64,000 bases of DNA, taken from assembly GCF_032598905.1 (NCBI RefSeq), contig NZ_CP122458.1, positions 1,860,001 through 1,924,000 on the forward strand, written 5' to 3'. The stretch comes from Streptomyces sp. 11x1. GTDB lineage: Bacteria; Actinomycetota; Actinomycetes; Streptomycetales; Streptomycetaceae. The translations under genes and the position numbers were made by a program. Positions 25,533 to 33,237 of the stretch are shown one piece after another (the stretch's first letter is position 1; each line of letters opens with the position of its first letter). Under the pieces are notes generated by a model, which had not been told where the DNA came from, did not search any database, and saw nothing but the letters and a program-made list of their open reading frames with translations.

Positions 25533-27926
25533 TCAGTCCGCGTGGCCGAGGTGGAGGTCCTGTTCCGTCCTGGAGCCGGAGGCGACCTGGAGCACCGTCG
25601 CGACGGGTGGATAGCCGGTGGCGATGACCGTGTACTCGCCGCAGGACAGGTCGACGAACCGGAAGGTCCCGTCGATGCCGGTGGTCGCCGTGTCGACGAC
25701 GTTCCCGGCGGCGTCGAGGAGGGTCACGCGCGCGTCCTCCACCGGCCGGCCGGCCCCGGCGCGGACCGTGCCCCGCAGGACGGCGCCCCCGGCGAGCTCG
25801 ATGTCCTGGCGTGTCTCGCGGGCGGCCCGGACGGTGACGGGCAGCGCGGCCGGCCGGTAGGAGTGGGCACCCGCCGCGAGGGTGTACTCGCCCGCGACCA
25901 GCTCCGTGACGAGGTACTCGCCCCACTCCCCGCTGCGGGTCGTCACGACGACCTCGCCGTGGACGTCGGTGAGCGTGACGGTCGCGTCGCTCACCGTCCG
26001 GCCGTCCGCCGTGCGTACCGTCCCGGCCAGGCGGCCCGCGCCGCCGAGCACGATGTCGACCTCGACGGGCCCCTCCCCGACGGTGACGCTCACGGCCTGC
26101 GGCTGGTGGCCCCCGGCGGCCGCGATCAGCACGTACGCGCCCGGCCCCGGGGTGGACAGCGCGTATCGCCCGTCGTCGCCGCTGCCGCCGCGCCCGGCCT
26201 GCCGGCCCCCGGCGTCGATGAGGGTGAGCGCGGCCCGGGTCACGACCCTGCCGTCGGAGAGCCGGACCGTGCCGCGGACGGGGACGGCGACGCCGGGGAC
26301 GTACGGCGAACGGGCCTGCGGGATCTGGACGGGGGGCGTGTCCGTGGGCTCGGGCTCGGGGGCCGGGTCGGCGGGCACCTCGTCGACGGGCACCGGTGTC
26401 CTCTCCTTGAGGAAGCAGGCGACGAGGAGCCCGAGGACGAGCACCGGCGTGAGGTACAGGAAGATCCCCGGCATGGCGTCCGCGTACGCCTGGACGTAGG
26501 CCTCCCGCAGGGGGTGCGGCAGGGTGTGGACGAGGTCCGGGGTGAGCGAGCCGGGGTCGGGGAGCACGGCGCCCGGGCGCTGGGGGAGGCGGTCGGTCAG
26601 CCGGGCGGTGAGGAGCGCGCCGAAGGCGGCCACGCCCACGCCGCCGCCGACCTGCCGGAGGTAGTTGCCGGCCGCGGTGGCGGGCCCGATGTCGGCGGGG
26701 CGCACGGAGTTCTGCACGGCGAGGATCAGGACCGGCATCACCATGCCGATGCCCGCGCCGAGGACGGCGGTCCAGATGCCGAACTGGAGCCGGGACGCGT
26801 CCGTCCCCGGACGGGACAGCAGCCACACGCCGAGCGCGGCCAGGGCGCAGCCGAGGACGGGGTAGGTCCGGTAGTGGCCGGTGCGGTCGATGAGCCGGCC
26901 GGAGACCACGGACGCGCCGACGATGCCGGCGGTCATCGGCAGCATGAGCACCCCGGCCTCGGTGGCGGAGATCCCGCCCACCATCCGCAGCTGGGTCGGC
27001 AGGTAACCGGCGGCGCAGAAGAGGGCGATGCCGATGGCGATCCCCACCAGGCCGGTGACGACGAAGACCGGGTCCCTGAACAGCCGTAGGGGGATGAGGG
27101 GTTGGGGCGCGAACCGCTCGGCGACCAGGAAGAGCACGGTGGCGGCGACCGCGCCGGCGGCGAGGCCGAGGACGGGCCGCGAGGTCCAGGCGTAGGTGGT
27201 GCCGCCCCAACCGGCCAGCAGGACGGCGCAGGTCGAGGCGGTGGCCAGCAGCACCGCCCCCACGACGTCGAGGCGCCCCTTGGCCGTGGACGGCGGCAGT
27301 CTCAGCGCGAAGGTGACGACGGCCAGCGCGAGGAGCCCGACGGGCACGTTGAGGTGGAAGCACCACCGCCAGCCGACGTGATCCGTGAGCACGCCGCCCA
27401 GGAGCGGGCCCGCGACGGAGGCGAGGCCGAAGACGGCGCCCACCAGGCCCAGCCAGCGCCCCCGGTTCCGGGTCGGCAGGATGTCGGCCATGATCGCCTG
27501 CACGCCGATCATGAGGCCGCCCGCGCCGACGCCCTGGAGCGCGCGGAACGCGATGAGCTGGTCCATGGTCCGGGAGAACCCGGCGAGCGCGGAGCCGGCC
27601 ACGAAGACCGTGAGCGCGCACTGCAGGACGCCCTTGCGGCCGTGGAGTTCACCGAGCCTGCCGTAGACGGGGAGGGTGACGGTGGCGGTGAGCAGATAGG
27701 CCGTGATCGGCCAGGACAGTCGGTCCGCGCCGTGCAGCTCCCCGACGATCTCGGGGAGGGCGGTGGCGACGACCATCTGCTCCAGCGCGGCGAGGAGCAG
27801 GACGAGCAGCAGGGCGGAGAAGACCATCCGGACGCGGTGCGGGCCGAGTCGGGCAGGCCCGTCCGCCGGTGGCGGTGGAGCGGGTGTGGTGGTCGGCTCG
27901 TCCTTCACCAGTGTGGTCGCGCCCAT
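25533..27926 (-). CDS. DHA2-type MFS drug exporter with three C-terminal beta-sandwich repeats
   Basis: Residues about 30-500 are a 14-helix EmrB/QacA-type exporter with motif A (GRLGELHGRKGVL) and motif C (GPLLGGVL). After a Pro/Glu-rich linker come three tandem repeats of about 80 residues, each beginning GTVR and containing a conserved ATLTDADG-like strand and YxLxxLxxGxYxLxA-like end (starts near 555, 635 and 715). These look like carboxypeptidase-regulatory/Cna-B-type sandwiches. Both ends of a 14-helix MFS protein should be cytoplasmic, which is unusual for this fold. It is transcribed alone, with GGGGAG before the ATG. Confidence 0.85.
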   Translation of the reverse strand: MGATTLVKDEPTTTPAPPPPADGPARLGPHRVRMVFSALLLVLLLAALEQMVVATALPEIVGELHGADRLSWPITAYLLTATVTLPVYGRLGELHGRKGVLQCALTVFVAGSALAGFSRTMDQLIAFRALQGVGAGGLMIGVQAIMADILPTRNRGRWLGLVGAVFGLASVAGPLLGGVLTDHVGWRWCFHLNVPVGLLALAVVTFALRLPPSTAKGRLDVVGAVLLATASTCAVLLAGWGGTTYAWTSRPVLGLAAGAVAATVLFLVAERFAPQPLIPLRLFRDPVFVVTGLVGIAIGIALFCAAGYLPTQLRMVGGISATEAGVLMLPMTAGIVGASVVSGRLIDRTGHYRTYPVLGCALAALGVWLLSRPGTDASRLQFGIWTAVLGAGIGMVMPVLILAVQNSVRPADIGPATAAGNYLRQVGGGVGVAAFGALLTARLTDRLPQRPGAVLPDPGSLTPDLVHTLPHPLREAYVQAYADAMPGIFLYLTPVLVLGLLVACFLKERTPVPVDEVPADPAPEPEPTDTPPVQIPQARSPYVPGVAVPVRGTVRLSDGRVVTRAALTLIDAGGRQAGRGGSGDDGRYALSTPGPGAYVLIAAAGGHQPQAVSVTVGEGPVEVDIVLGGAGRLAGTVRTADGRTVSDATVTLTDVHGEVVVTTRSGEWGEYLVTELVAGEYTLAAGAHSYRPAALPVTVRAARETRQDIELAGGAVLRGTVRAGAGRPVEDARVTLLDAAGNVVDTATTGIDGTFRFVDLSCGEYTVIATGYPPVATVLQVASGSRTEQDLHLGHAD

Positions 27927-28103
27927 GCGTACCGCTCCCCTCGTCGCACTTACCGCACAATTCCCGCGTCAAGCGGCAACTGTCGGCAAGTGCGGCGAGT
28001 TACGGCATTCCGGGGAGCGCCAAGGAGATCCACTCGAACCGGTGAGGACTCCAACGCGCCCCGGGCGGTCGCCCGTTGGGCCGGGCGCACCGCGCATTGC
28101 GTG

Positions 28104-28547
28104 CTACTTCTCCACCTCGGCGGCGAGGTTGGCGAGCAGGGCGTCGTAGATCCGGGCGAGGCCCTTGGGGGCGAAGGTCTTCTCGAAGAAGCCGCCGATG
28201 CCGCCGGCGCCCTGCCAGGTGGTGGTGACGACGACGCGGGAGCTGCCCTCACCGGCCGGGGTCACCCGCCAGACGGTGACCATGGAGGAATTGCGGTCCT
28301 TCTCGACGAGCTCGCCGTCCGAGGGCTCGGTGACCTCCAGGAGGCAGTCGCGGACACGCTTGCTGGTGGCCTGGAGCTTCCAGTGGACGAGGGTGCCCTC
28401 GCCGTCGCCGCCCTCGCGCACCTCGTACTCGCTGAAGTGCTGCGGCATCAGCTTCTCGCGCGCGCCGTTGTACTCGGCCAGGGTGTCGAACACCGTTTCC
28501 GCGTCCGCCGCTACGACTCGTTCGGTCGTGGCCTCGACCTGCGCCAT
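28104..28547 (-). CDS. SRPBCC-family protein
   Basis: A 147-residue helix-grip (START/polyketide-cyclase-like) protein: AQVEATTERVVAADAETVFD, the mid strand GTLVHWKLQATSKRVRDC, VTVWRVTPAG and a long C-terminal helix. The fold binds hydrophobic small molecules; ligand unknown. GGAGG lies seven bases before the ATG. It is divergent from the radical SAM gene. A longer frame upstream is GC-rich filler. Confidence 0.8.
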   Translation of the reverse strand: MAQVEATTERVVAADAETVFDTLAEYNGAREKLMPQHFSEYEVREGGDGEGTLVHWKLQATSKRVRDCLLEVTEPSDGELVEKDRNSSMVTVWRVTPAGEGSSRVVVTTTWQGAGGIGGFFEKTFAPKGLARIYDALLANLAAEVEK

Positions 28548-28732
28548 TGCACTTCCTCCAGCACTTGGTAACTCGGGGATGTGCGGAAAGCCAACCACCC
28601 CCCGGCCGGAGGGCCCAAATCGGGGCGCCCGAAGGGCCCGGGGCGGACGGCCCCGGGGCCCCGTAGCGGACCGCGTCAAGGGCCCGGAGCGGACGGCCCG
28701 AGGGCCCCCGACGAGACCTCCACACGATGTTC

Positions 28733-28774
28733 GAAAACCAGTTCGCACGATCAAGGGAACATGTGTTCTATTCT
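28733..28774 (+). promoter_or_regulatory. Probable SOS (LexA) boxes and -10 element
   Basis: GAACATGTGTTC (28757-28768) is a perfect GAAC-N4-GTTC palindrome, the actinobacterial LexA-box core. A second site with one mismatch, GAAAACCAGTTC, is at 28733-28744, exactly 24 bases upstream. TATTCT (28769-28774) directly abuts the first box and fits a -10 hexamer, so LexA binding would block it. The start codon is 28 bases further on. Confidence 0.7.
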
Positions 28775-28801
28775 GGGGCGAGGGCAACCGAGGAGGCGTC
28801 C

Positions 28802-29845
28802 ATGCGCTGGGACCATCTGGCCGAGAACCCCGTCACGGCCCGGGACGCCGCGCTGTTCGGCGCGGACATGGTGACGAGCCGCACCTTCGACACTCCCGAG
28901 TTCCGCGGCATGACCTTCCACGAGGTCCGGGCCAGGACGATCGTGAACCGGGTGCCGGGCGCCTCGCGGATGCCGTTCGAATGGACGGTGAACCCGTACC
29001 GGGGCTGCACGCACGCGTGCGTCTACTGCTTCGCCCGCAAGACGCACAGCTATCTGGACCTCGACACGGGCCTCGACTTCGACTCCCAGATCGTGGTGAA
29101 GATCAACGCCCCCGACCTGCTGCGCCGGCAGCTCGCCTCACCGCGCTGGCACGGCGAGCACATCGCCATGGGCACCAACGTGGACTGCTACCAGCGCGCC
29201 GAGGGCCGCTACCGTCTGATGCCGGGCATCATCGCCGCCCTGCGCGATCACGCGAACCCCTTCTCGATCCTGACGAAGGGCACGCTGATCCTGCGCGACC
29301 TGGATGTGATCCGACAGGCCGCGGAGGTCACCGAGGTCGGCATCTCGGTCTCCGTCGGCTTCACCGACCCCGAGCTGTGGCGCACGGTCGAGCCGGGCAC
29401 GCCCGCCCCCGAGCGCCGACTCGACGTGGTGCGGGCCTTCACCGACGTCGGCATCGGCTGCGGGGTGCTGATGGCCCCCGTGCTCCCCTTCCTCAGCGAC
29501 CACCCCGACCGGCTGCGCGCCACCGTGCGGGCGATCGCCGCCTCCGGCGCCACCTCGGTGACCCCCCTGGTGCTGCATCTGCGGCCCGGCGCCCGCGAGT
29601 GGTACATGGCCTGGCTGGAACGCCACCACCCCCATCTCGTACGGCGGTACGAGCTGCTGTACGCGGAGGGCGCCTACGCCCCCAAGTGGTACCAGCGGCA
29701 GATCACCCGTCAGGTCCACGAGCTGGCCCAGGAGTACGGCATGGGACCCCGGCGCGCGGAGCTGCCGCGACGGGCACCCGCGCGCGAGCCGGTCGCACCG
29801 GAACCGGTACGGGACCCGGAACCGACACAGCTGACGCTGCTCTGA
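28802..29845 (+). CDS. Rv2578c-family radical SAM protein
   Basis: A 347-residue radical SAM enzyme with the iron-sulfur motif CTHACVYCFARKTH (Cys-x3-Cys-x2-Cys), preceded by NPYRGC as in spore-photoproduct-lyase-like and Rv2578c proteins. Downstream elements include ITILTKG-like SILTKGTLILRD and the C-terminal KWYQRQITRQV. The reaction is unknown. The SOS boxes upstream suggest a role after DNA damage, and from memory the mycobacterial relative belongs to the LexA regulon. GAGGAGG lies five bases before the ATG. The last 40 residues are a disordered Pro/Arg/Glu tail. Confidence 0.87.
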   Translation: MRWDHLAENPVTARDAALFGADMVTSRTFDTPEFRGMTFHEVRARTIVNRVPGASRMPFEWTVNPYRGCTHACVYCFARKTHSYLDLDTGLDFDSQIVVKINAPDLLRRQLASPRWHGEHIAMGTNVDCYQRAEGRYRLMPGIIAALRDHANPFSILTKGTLILRDLDVIRQAAEVTEVGISVSVGFTDPELWRTVEPGTPAPERRLDVVRAFTDVGIGCGVLMAPVLPFLSDHPDRLRATVRAIAASGATSVTPLVLHLRPGAREWYMAWLERHHPHLVRRYELLYAEGAYAPKWYQRQITRQVHELAQEYGMGPRRAELPRRAPAREPVAPEPVRDPEPTQLTLL

Positions 29846-29863
29846 CCCTCCCTCAGGGCATCC

Positions 29864-29880
29864 GGGCGCTTCCAGCGCCC
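29864..29880 (+). terminator. Short hairpin after radical SAM gene
   Basis: GGGCGCT (29864-29870) pairs with AGCGCCC (29874-29880) across a three-base loop, 18 bases after the stop codon. No U-tract follows, so termination strength is uncertain. Confidence 0.4.
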
Positions 29881-29993
29881 CGATCGGGTCAACTCTCACC
29901 GGCACGAGTTCCTTCGGAGGCCCGCTCCGGGACCATGCGACGAAGGCCGTGGTCTGCACGGCCCGCGTTCCTCCGTCCTGGGAGGCCTGACTG

Positions 29994-31565
29994 ATGAAGA
30001 AACGCGCAGCCGCTCTGTGCGGTGCCGCCGCCGTGCTGGCCGGAATGGTCACGGCGGTCCCGGCCGGCGCGAGTGGCGCCCTCGCCGCCGCTCCGACGGC
30101 GAAGCTCGCCTGGAAGAAGTGCGCCACAGGCGACTATCCGACGCTCCAGTGCACCACCCTGAAAGTGCCGTTGAACCACGGCGAGCCGGACGGCAGGAAG
30201 ATCACGCTCGCCCTGTCCCGCGTCCCGCACACCGCGAAGAAGTACCAGGGTCCCCTGGTGGTCAATCCGGGCGGCCCCGGCGGCAGCGGCCGCACCCTGG
30301 CCGGATTCGTCGCGTCCTCGCTGCCGAAGAAGGTGGCGGCGCAGTACGACGTCATCGGCTTCGACCCCCGCGGCGTCGGCGCCAGCAAGCCCGCACTCGA
30401 CTGCCGACCCGGACATTTCGGGCCGGTGCGCCCCGACTCCCTGCCGGCCGACGCGCAGACCGAGCGGGCCAACCTCAAGCGCGCCAAGGCCTTCGCCGAC
30501 GCCTGCGCGAAGAAGTACGCGGACGTGCTGCCGTTCATCGACACGGTCAGCTCGGTCAAGGACATGGACGCCATCCGCGCGGCCCTCGGCGCCAAGAAGA
30601 TCAACTACTTCGGGTACTCGTACGGCACCTATCTGGGCGCCGTCTACGCCAAGCTGTTCCCACACCGGGTGCGGCGCGCGGTGCTGGACTCCGTCGTCGA
30701 CCCGTCGGGCGTCTGGTACGACGACAACCTCCGCCAGGACCACGCGTTCAACGACCGCCACCGGGCACTGATGGCGTGGATCGCCAAGAACGACAAGACG
30801 TACCGGCTCGGAACCGACCCGGAGAAGATCGAGGCCAAGTGGTACGCCATGCGGGCGGCGCTGGCCCGCAGACCCGCGGACGGCAAGGTGGGCCCCTCCG
30901 AGCTGGAGGACACCTTCATGCCCGGCGGCTACTACGACGGCTACTGGCCCCATCTCGCCGAGGCGTTCGCCGCCTACGCGAAGAAGAAGAACGACGACCC
31001 TCTGGTCGAGGCCTACGAGAACTTCGGCGCCGTGGACGCGGCCGGTGACAACGGCTACAGCGTCTACACCTCGGTGCAGTGCCGCGACGCACGCTGGCCG
31101 CGCGACTGGGCCGAGTGGCGCGACGACAACTGGACGGCGTACGAGAAGGCGCCCTTCATGACCTGGAACAACGCCTGGTACAACGCGCCCTGCGCGTTCT
31201 GGCCGACCGAGGCCCTGGATCCGGTGGACGTCTCCAACACCGCGCTGCCGCCCGTCCTGATCCTCCAGGCGACGGACGACGCAGCGACCCCGTACGAGGG
31301 CGGGGTCGCCACGCACCAGCTGCTGCGGAACTCCAGCCTGGTGGTCGAGCAGGGCGGCGGGAACCACGGCATCTCGCTGAGCGGCAACACCTGTCTGGAC
31401 AAGCACCTGGCGGCGTACCTGACCGACGGCAGGGTGCCGCGCGGCACGGGCGAGGTCGACGCCGTCTGTGCGAAGCTCCCCGACCCCAAGCCCCTGAGCA
31501 AGCGGGCCGCGTCCGCCTCGTCCCGGGGCTCGACGCTGCACGGCCTGCTGGGCTTCCGCGGCTGA
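29994..31565 (+). CDS. Secreted tripeptidyl aminopeptidase-like alpha/beta hydrolase (S33)
   Basis: The 523-residue precursor has a Sec signal peptide (KKRAAALCGAAAVLAGMVTA, cleavage likely after the ASGALAA region, residues 26-33). The mature part is the Streptomyces Tap/SlpD family: PGGPGGSG oxyanion region, nucleophile in FGYSYGTYLG, Asp in QATDDAATP, His in GGGNHGIS, and paired cysteines. These exported enzymes release tripeptides from protein N-termini and feed peptide uptake. Start is the ATG at 29994; the preceding CGGAGG lies at a distance, and GGGAGG is ten bases upstream. A strong hairpin follows the stop. Confidence 0.88.
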   Translation: MKKRAAALCGAAAVLAGMVTAVPAGASGALAAAPTAKLAWKKCATGDYPTLQCTTLKVPLNHGEPDGRKITLALSRVPHTAKKYQGPLVVNPGGPGGSGRTLAGFVASSLPKKVAAQYDVIGFDPRGVGASKPALDCRPGHFGPVRPDSLPADAQTERANLKRAKAFADACAKKYADVLPFIDTVSSVKDMDAIRAALGAKKINYFGYSYGTYLGAVYAKLFPHRVRRAVLDSVVDPSGVWYDDNLRQDHAFNDRHRALMAWIAKNDKTYRLGTDPEKIEAKWYAMRAALARRPADGKVGPSELEDTFMPGGYYDGYWPHLAEAFAAYAKKKNDDPLVEAYENFGAVDAAGDNGYSVYTSVQCRDARWPRDWAEWRDDNWTAYEKAPFMTWNNAWYNAPCAFWPTEALDPVDVSNTALPPVLILQATDDAATPYEGGVATHQLLRNSSLVVEQGGGNHGISLSGNTCLDKHLAAYLTDGRVPRGTGEVDAVCAKLPDPKPLSKRAASASSRGSTLHGLLGFRG

Positions 31566-31570
31566 GCCCC

Positions 31571-31614
31571 GGCCGTGGGAGTGGCCCGCCGAAAACCACG
31601 GGACTCCCACGGCC
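31571..31614. terminator. 12-bp inverted repeat terminator
   Basis: GGCCGTGGGAGT (31571-31582) pairs perfectly with 31603-31614 across a 20-base loop, beginning six bases after the aminopeptidase stop. The next gene on this strand starts only 20 bases beyond. Confidence 0.6.
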
Positions 31615-31634
31615 GCCCCGCCTAGGGTGCCGTC

Positions 31635-32165
31635 ATGAACGACACCCCCCATGACCTCGGCGTCCGTGAAATGACGCCGGCCGACTGCCGTCCCGTGGCG
31701 GAGATACGGGTGGCGGGCTGGCGGACCGCGTACGCCGGGCTCGTACCCCGGTCGTACCTCGACGCGATGCGGGTGACCGAGGACGCGGAACGACGGCGCG
31801 AGCTGCTCCTGAAGCCCGGCAACCCTGTGGTGAACCTGGTCGCCGAGCGGGCCGGCGAAATCGTCGGCTGGGCGGCGTACGGCCCCTACCGCGACGGCGA
31901 AGTCCGTACCGAGGACGCCGAGTTGTACGCGCTCTACGTCCACCCCGGCCACTGGGGCGGCGGGGTCGGCGCGGCGCTTCTGCGCACGTGCGCCGAACGC
32001 TGCGAGGCCGTCGGCCACGACCGGATGCTCCTGTGGGTGCTGAAGGACAACGTCCGGGCCCGCCGCTTCTACGAACACCACGGCTTCACGCCGGACGGCA
32101 TGGAGGAGCCCTTCGAGGTGGAGGGGGTGGAAGTTCCCGAGGTTCGTTACGCACGACACCGCTGA
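31635..32165 (+). CDS. GNAT N-acetyltransferase
   Basis: A 176-residue acetyltransferase: VREMTPADCRPVAEIRVAGW at the start, LYALYVHPGHWGGGVGAAL giving the acetyl-CoA pyrophosphate loop, and the C-terminal MLLWVLKDNVRARRFYEHHG typical of the family. Substrate unknown. A TAGGGT box (31623-31628) lies six bases before the ATG with no ribosome site, so it is probably leaderless. Its stop merges into a dispersed repeat. Confidence 0.85.
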   Translation: MNDTPHDLGVREMTPADCRPVAEIRVAGWRTAYAGLVPRSYLDAMRVTEDAERRRELLLKPGNPVVNLVAERAGEIVGWAAYGPYRDGEVRTEDAELYALYVHPGHWGGGVGAALLRTCAERCEAVGHDRMLLWVLKDNVRARRFYEHHGFTPDGMEEPFEVEGVEVPEVRYARHR

Positions 32166-32249
32166 GGGGCGCGGGGAACTGCGCGAGAACCCCCACGCAC
32201 CCGCAGCCGAACCACGGCCCGTCACCGACCCGCAGCCGAACCACGGCCC
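32163..32249. repeat. Dispersed repeat copy 2 with 29-bp tandem duplication
   Basis: From 32163 the sequence TGAGGGGCGCGGGGAACTGC reproduces the arm of the 790-882 element with one change, followed by the CACCCGCAGCCG text. A 22-bp unit beginning ACCCGCAGCCGAACCACGG is repeated exactly at 32199-32220 and 32228-32249. No opposite arm is present, so this is a half copy. Confidence 0.7.
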
Positions 32250-32262
32250 TGAGAGCGGAGCG

Positions 32263-32838
32263 CTACCGCTGGCGGGGAATTCGCGTCAGCGCCCGCACCG
32301 CCGCCTCCGCGAGCCTCGGATGGGCGAGGGCGTCCTTCAGGACGGGCTCGGCCCTGCTGTCCCCCAACGCCCCCAGCCCCTCCACACAGGCCAAGGCCAC
32401 CCGGCGGTAGGGGTCGTGCGGACCGAGGCGGCGCCGCAGCGTGGTGATCAGCGCCGGCACCGCCTCGGGCGCCCGGAGCTCGACGAGCAACCGCACGGGG
32501 TGCAGGGCATAGGCGACCCGGAGTTCGTTCGTCGCGAGGGCGGCGGCCGCCCGCGCGGTGCGCGGGTCGCCGAGCCGGGCCAGCGCGTACGCGGCGGAGG
32601 CGCACCGCGGGGGATCGCGGTGGTTGAGGAGCAGGACCAGCGCCTCGAAGGCCCGGCGGTCCCCCGCCACCCCCAGCCTGAACGCCGCCAACTCCCGCGC
32701 CCACAGCGGCTGCCCCGGTTCGGTGAGCACCGCCGCCAACTCGTCCGTGGACTCGGTCGTGACGAGCCGCTCCCATTCCGCCGAGCCTCCCGACTCGCCC
32801 CGCACACGCTCCGTGAGTGATCGCAACTCTTCGTCCAT
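32263..32838 (-). CDS. HEAT-repeat protein
   Basis: A 191-residue all-helical protein with at least four HEAT/PBS-lyase-like units: WARELAAFRLGVAGDRRAFE, CASAAYALARLGDPRTARAA, LRVAYALHPVRLLVELRAPE and YRRVALACVEGLGALGDSRA. These form a protein-binding scaffold; no partner is evident. The ATG lies seven bases after a TACGCT box (32846-32851) with no ribosome site, consistent with a leaderless mRNA. Confidence 0.8.
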   Translation of the reverse strand: MDEELRSLTERVRGESGGSAEWERLVTTESTDELAAVLTEPGQPLWARELAAFRLGVAGDRRAFEALVLLLNHRDPPRCASAAYALARLGDPRTARAAAALATNELRVAYALHPVRLLVELRAPEAVPALITTLRRRLGPHDPYRRVALACVEGLGALGDSRAEPVLKDALAHPRLAEAAVRALTRIPRQR

Positions 32839-32918
32839 GCGACCGAGCGTACGGGCGTGAACGCGCTTCGCGAACACCCTTCGGGACGTACGTCACAAAC
32901 ACGAGGGCTGGCGCGCTC

Positions 32919-32957
32919 GTTACCCACCGGTTAAGCTCAGACGAGCGAGTTACCCAC
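32919..32957 (+). promoter_or_regulatory. Direct-repeat operator around a -10 box upstream of hydroxyacyl-CoA dehydrogenase
   Basis: GTTACCCAC occurs at 32919-32927 and again at 32949-32957, exactly 30 bases apart. Between them TAAGCT (32932-32937) fits a -10 hexamer. The first site extends to GTTACCCACCGGTTAAG, close to the TTACC-N4-GGTAA style of TetR operators. The rest of the 399-base gap before 33238 is a long leader with no clear gene. Confidence 0.5.
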
Positions 32958-33237
32958 TCGTGTTCGCTCTCGACGGTTTGGTGACGCAGCCGTCGCGAGC
33001 ACAGTCGGTTCGGTACCCGGAGTTTCGATGTCCGCGTACCAGTACGGCTCAGCCTCGGGACAGGGCCGGTCGGTTCAGCCGTTCCCCGGGCGTGTGCACG
33101 CCCCGTGGCGACGGCACCGGGCGTGTGCGTTCATCAGCCCGGCATCACCAACACCCGCGCCCCACGCGCCGCTTGCGCGCTCTTCGCGTATCCGCGGCGC
33201 TTCCCTCAGTCGTCACCCTCATTCCTGGAGTCCCGCG

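Noticed and set aside
23124..27089. Very long open plus-strand frame (over 1300 codons) opposite the phosphatase and MFS genes
   Set aside because: It is the antisense of two well-supported genes; high GC at third positions suppresses stops, and the product has no domains.
27946..27993. GCACTTACCG / CGGCAAGTGC inverted pair upstream of the MFS gene
   Set aside because: One mismatch, 28 bases apart and no promoter in phase; too weak to call an operator.
33028..33237. N-terminal extension of the hydroxyacyl-CoA dehydrogenase by 70 residues
   Set aside because: The extension has no conserved features, and a ribosome-site-like TGGAG precedes the inner ATG.
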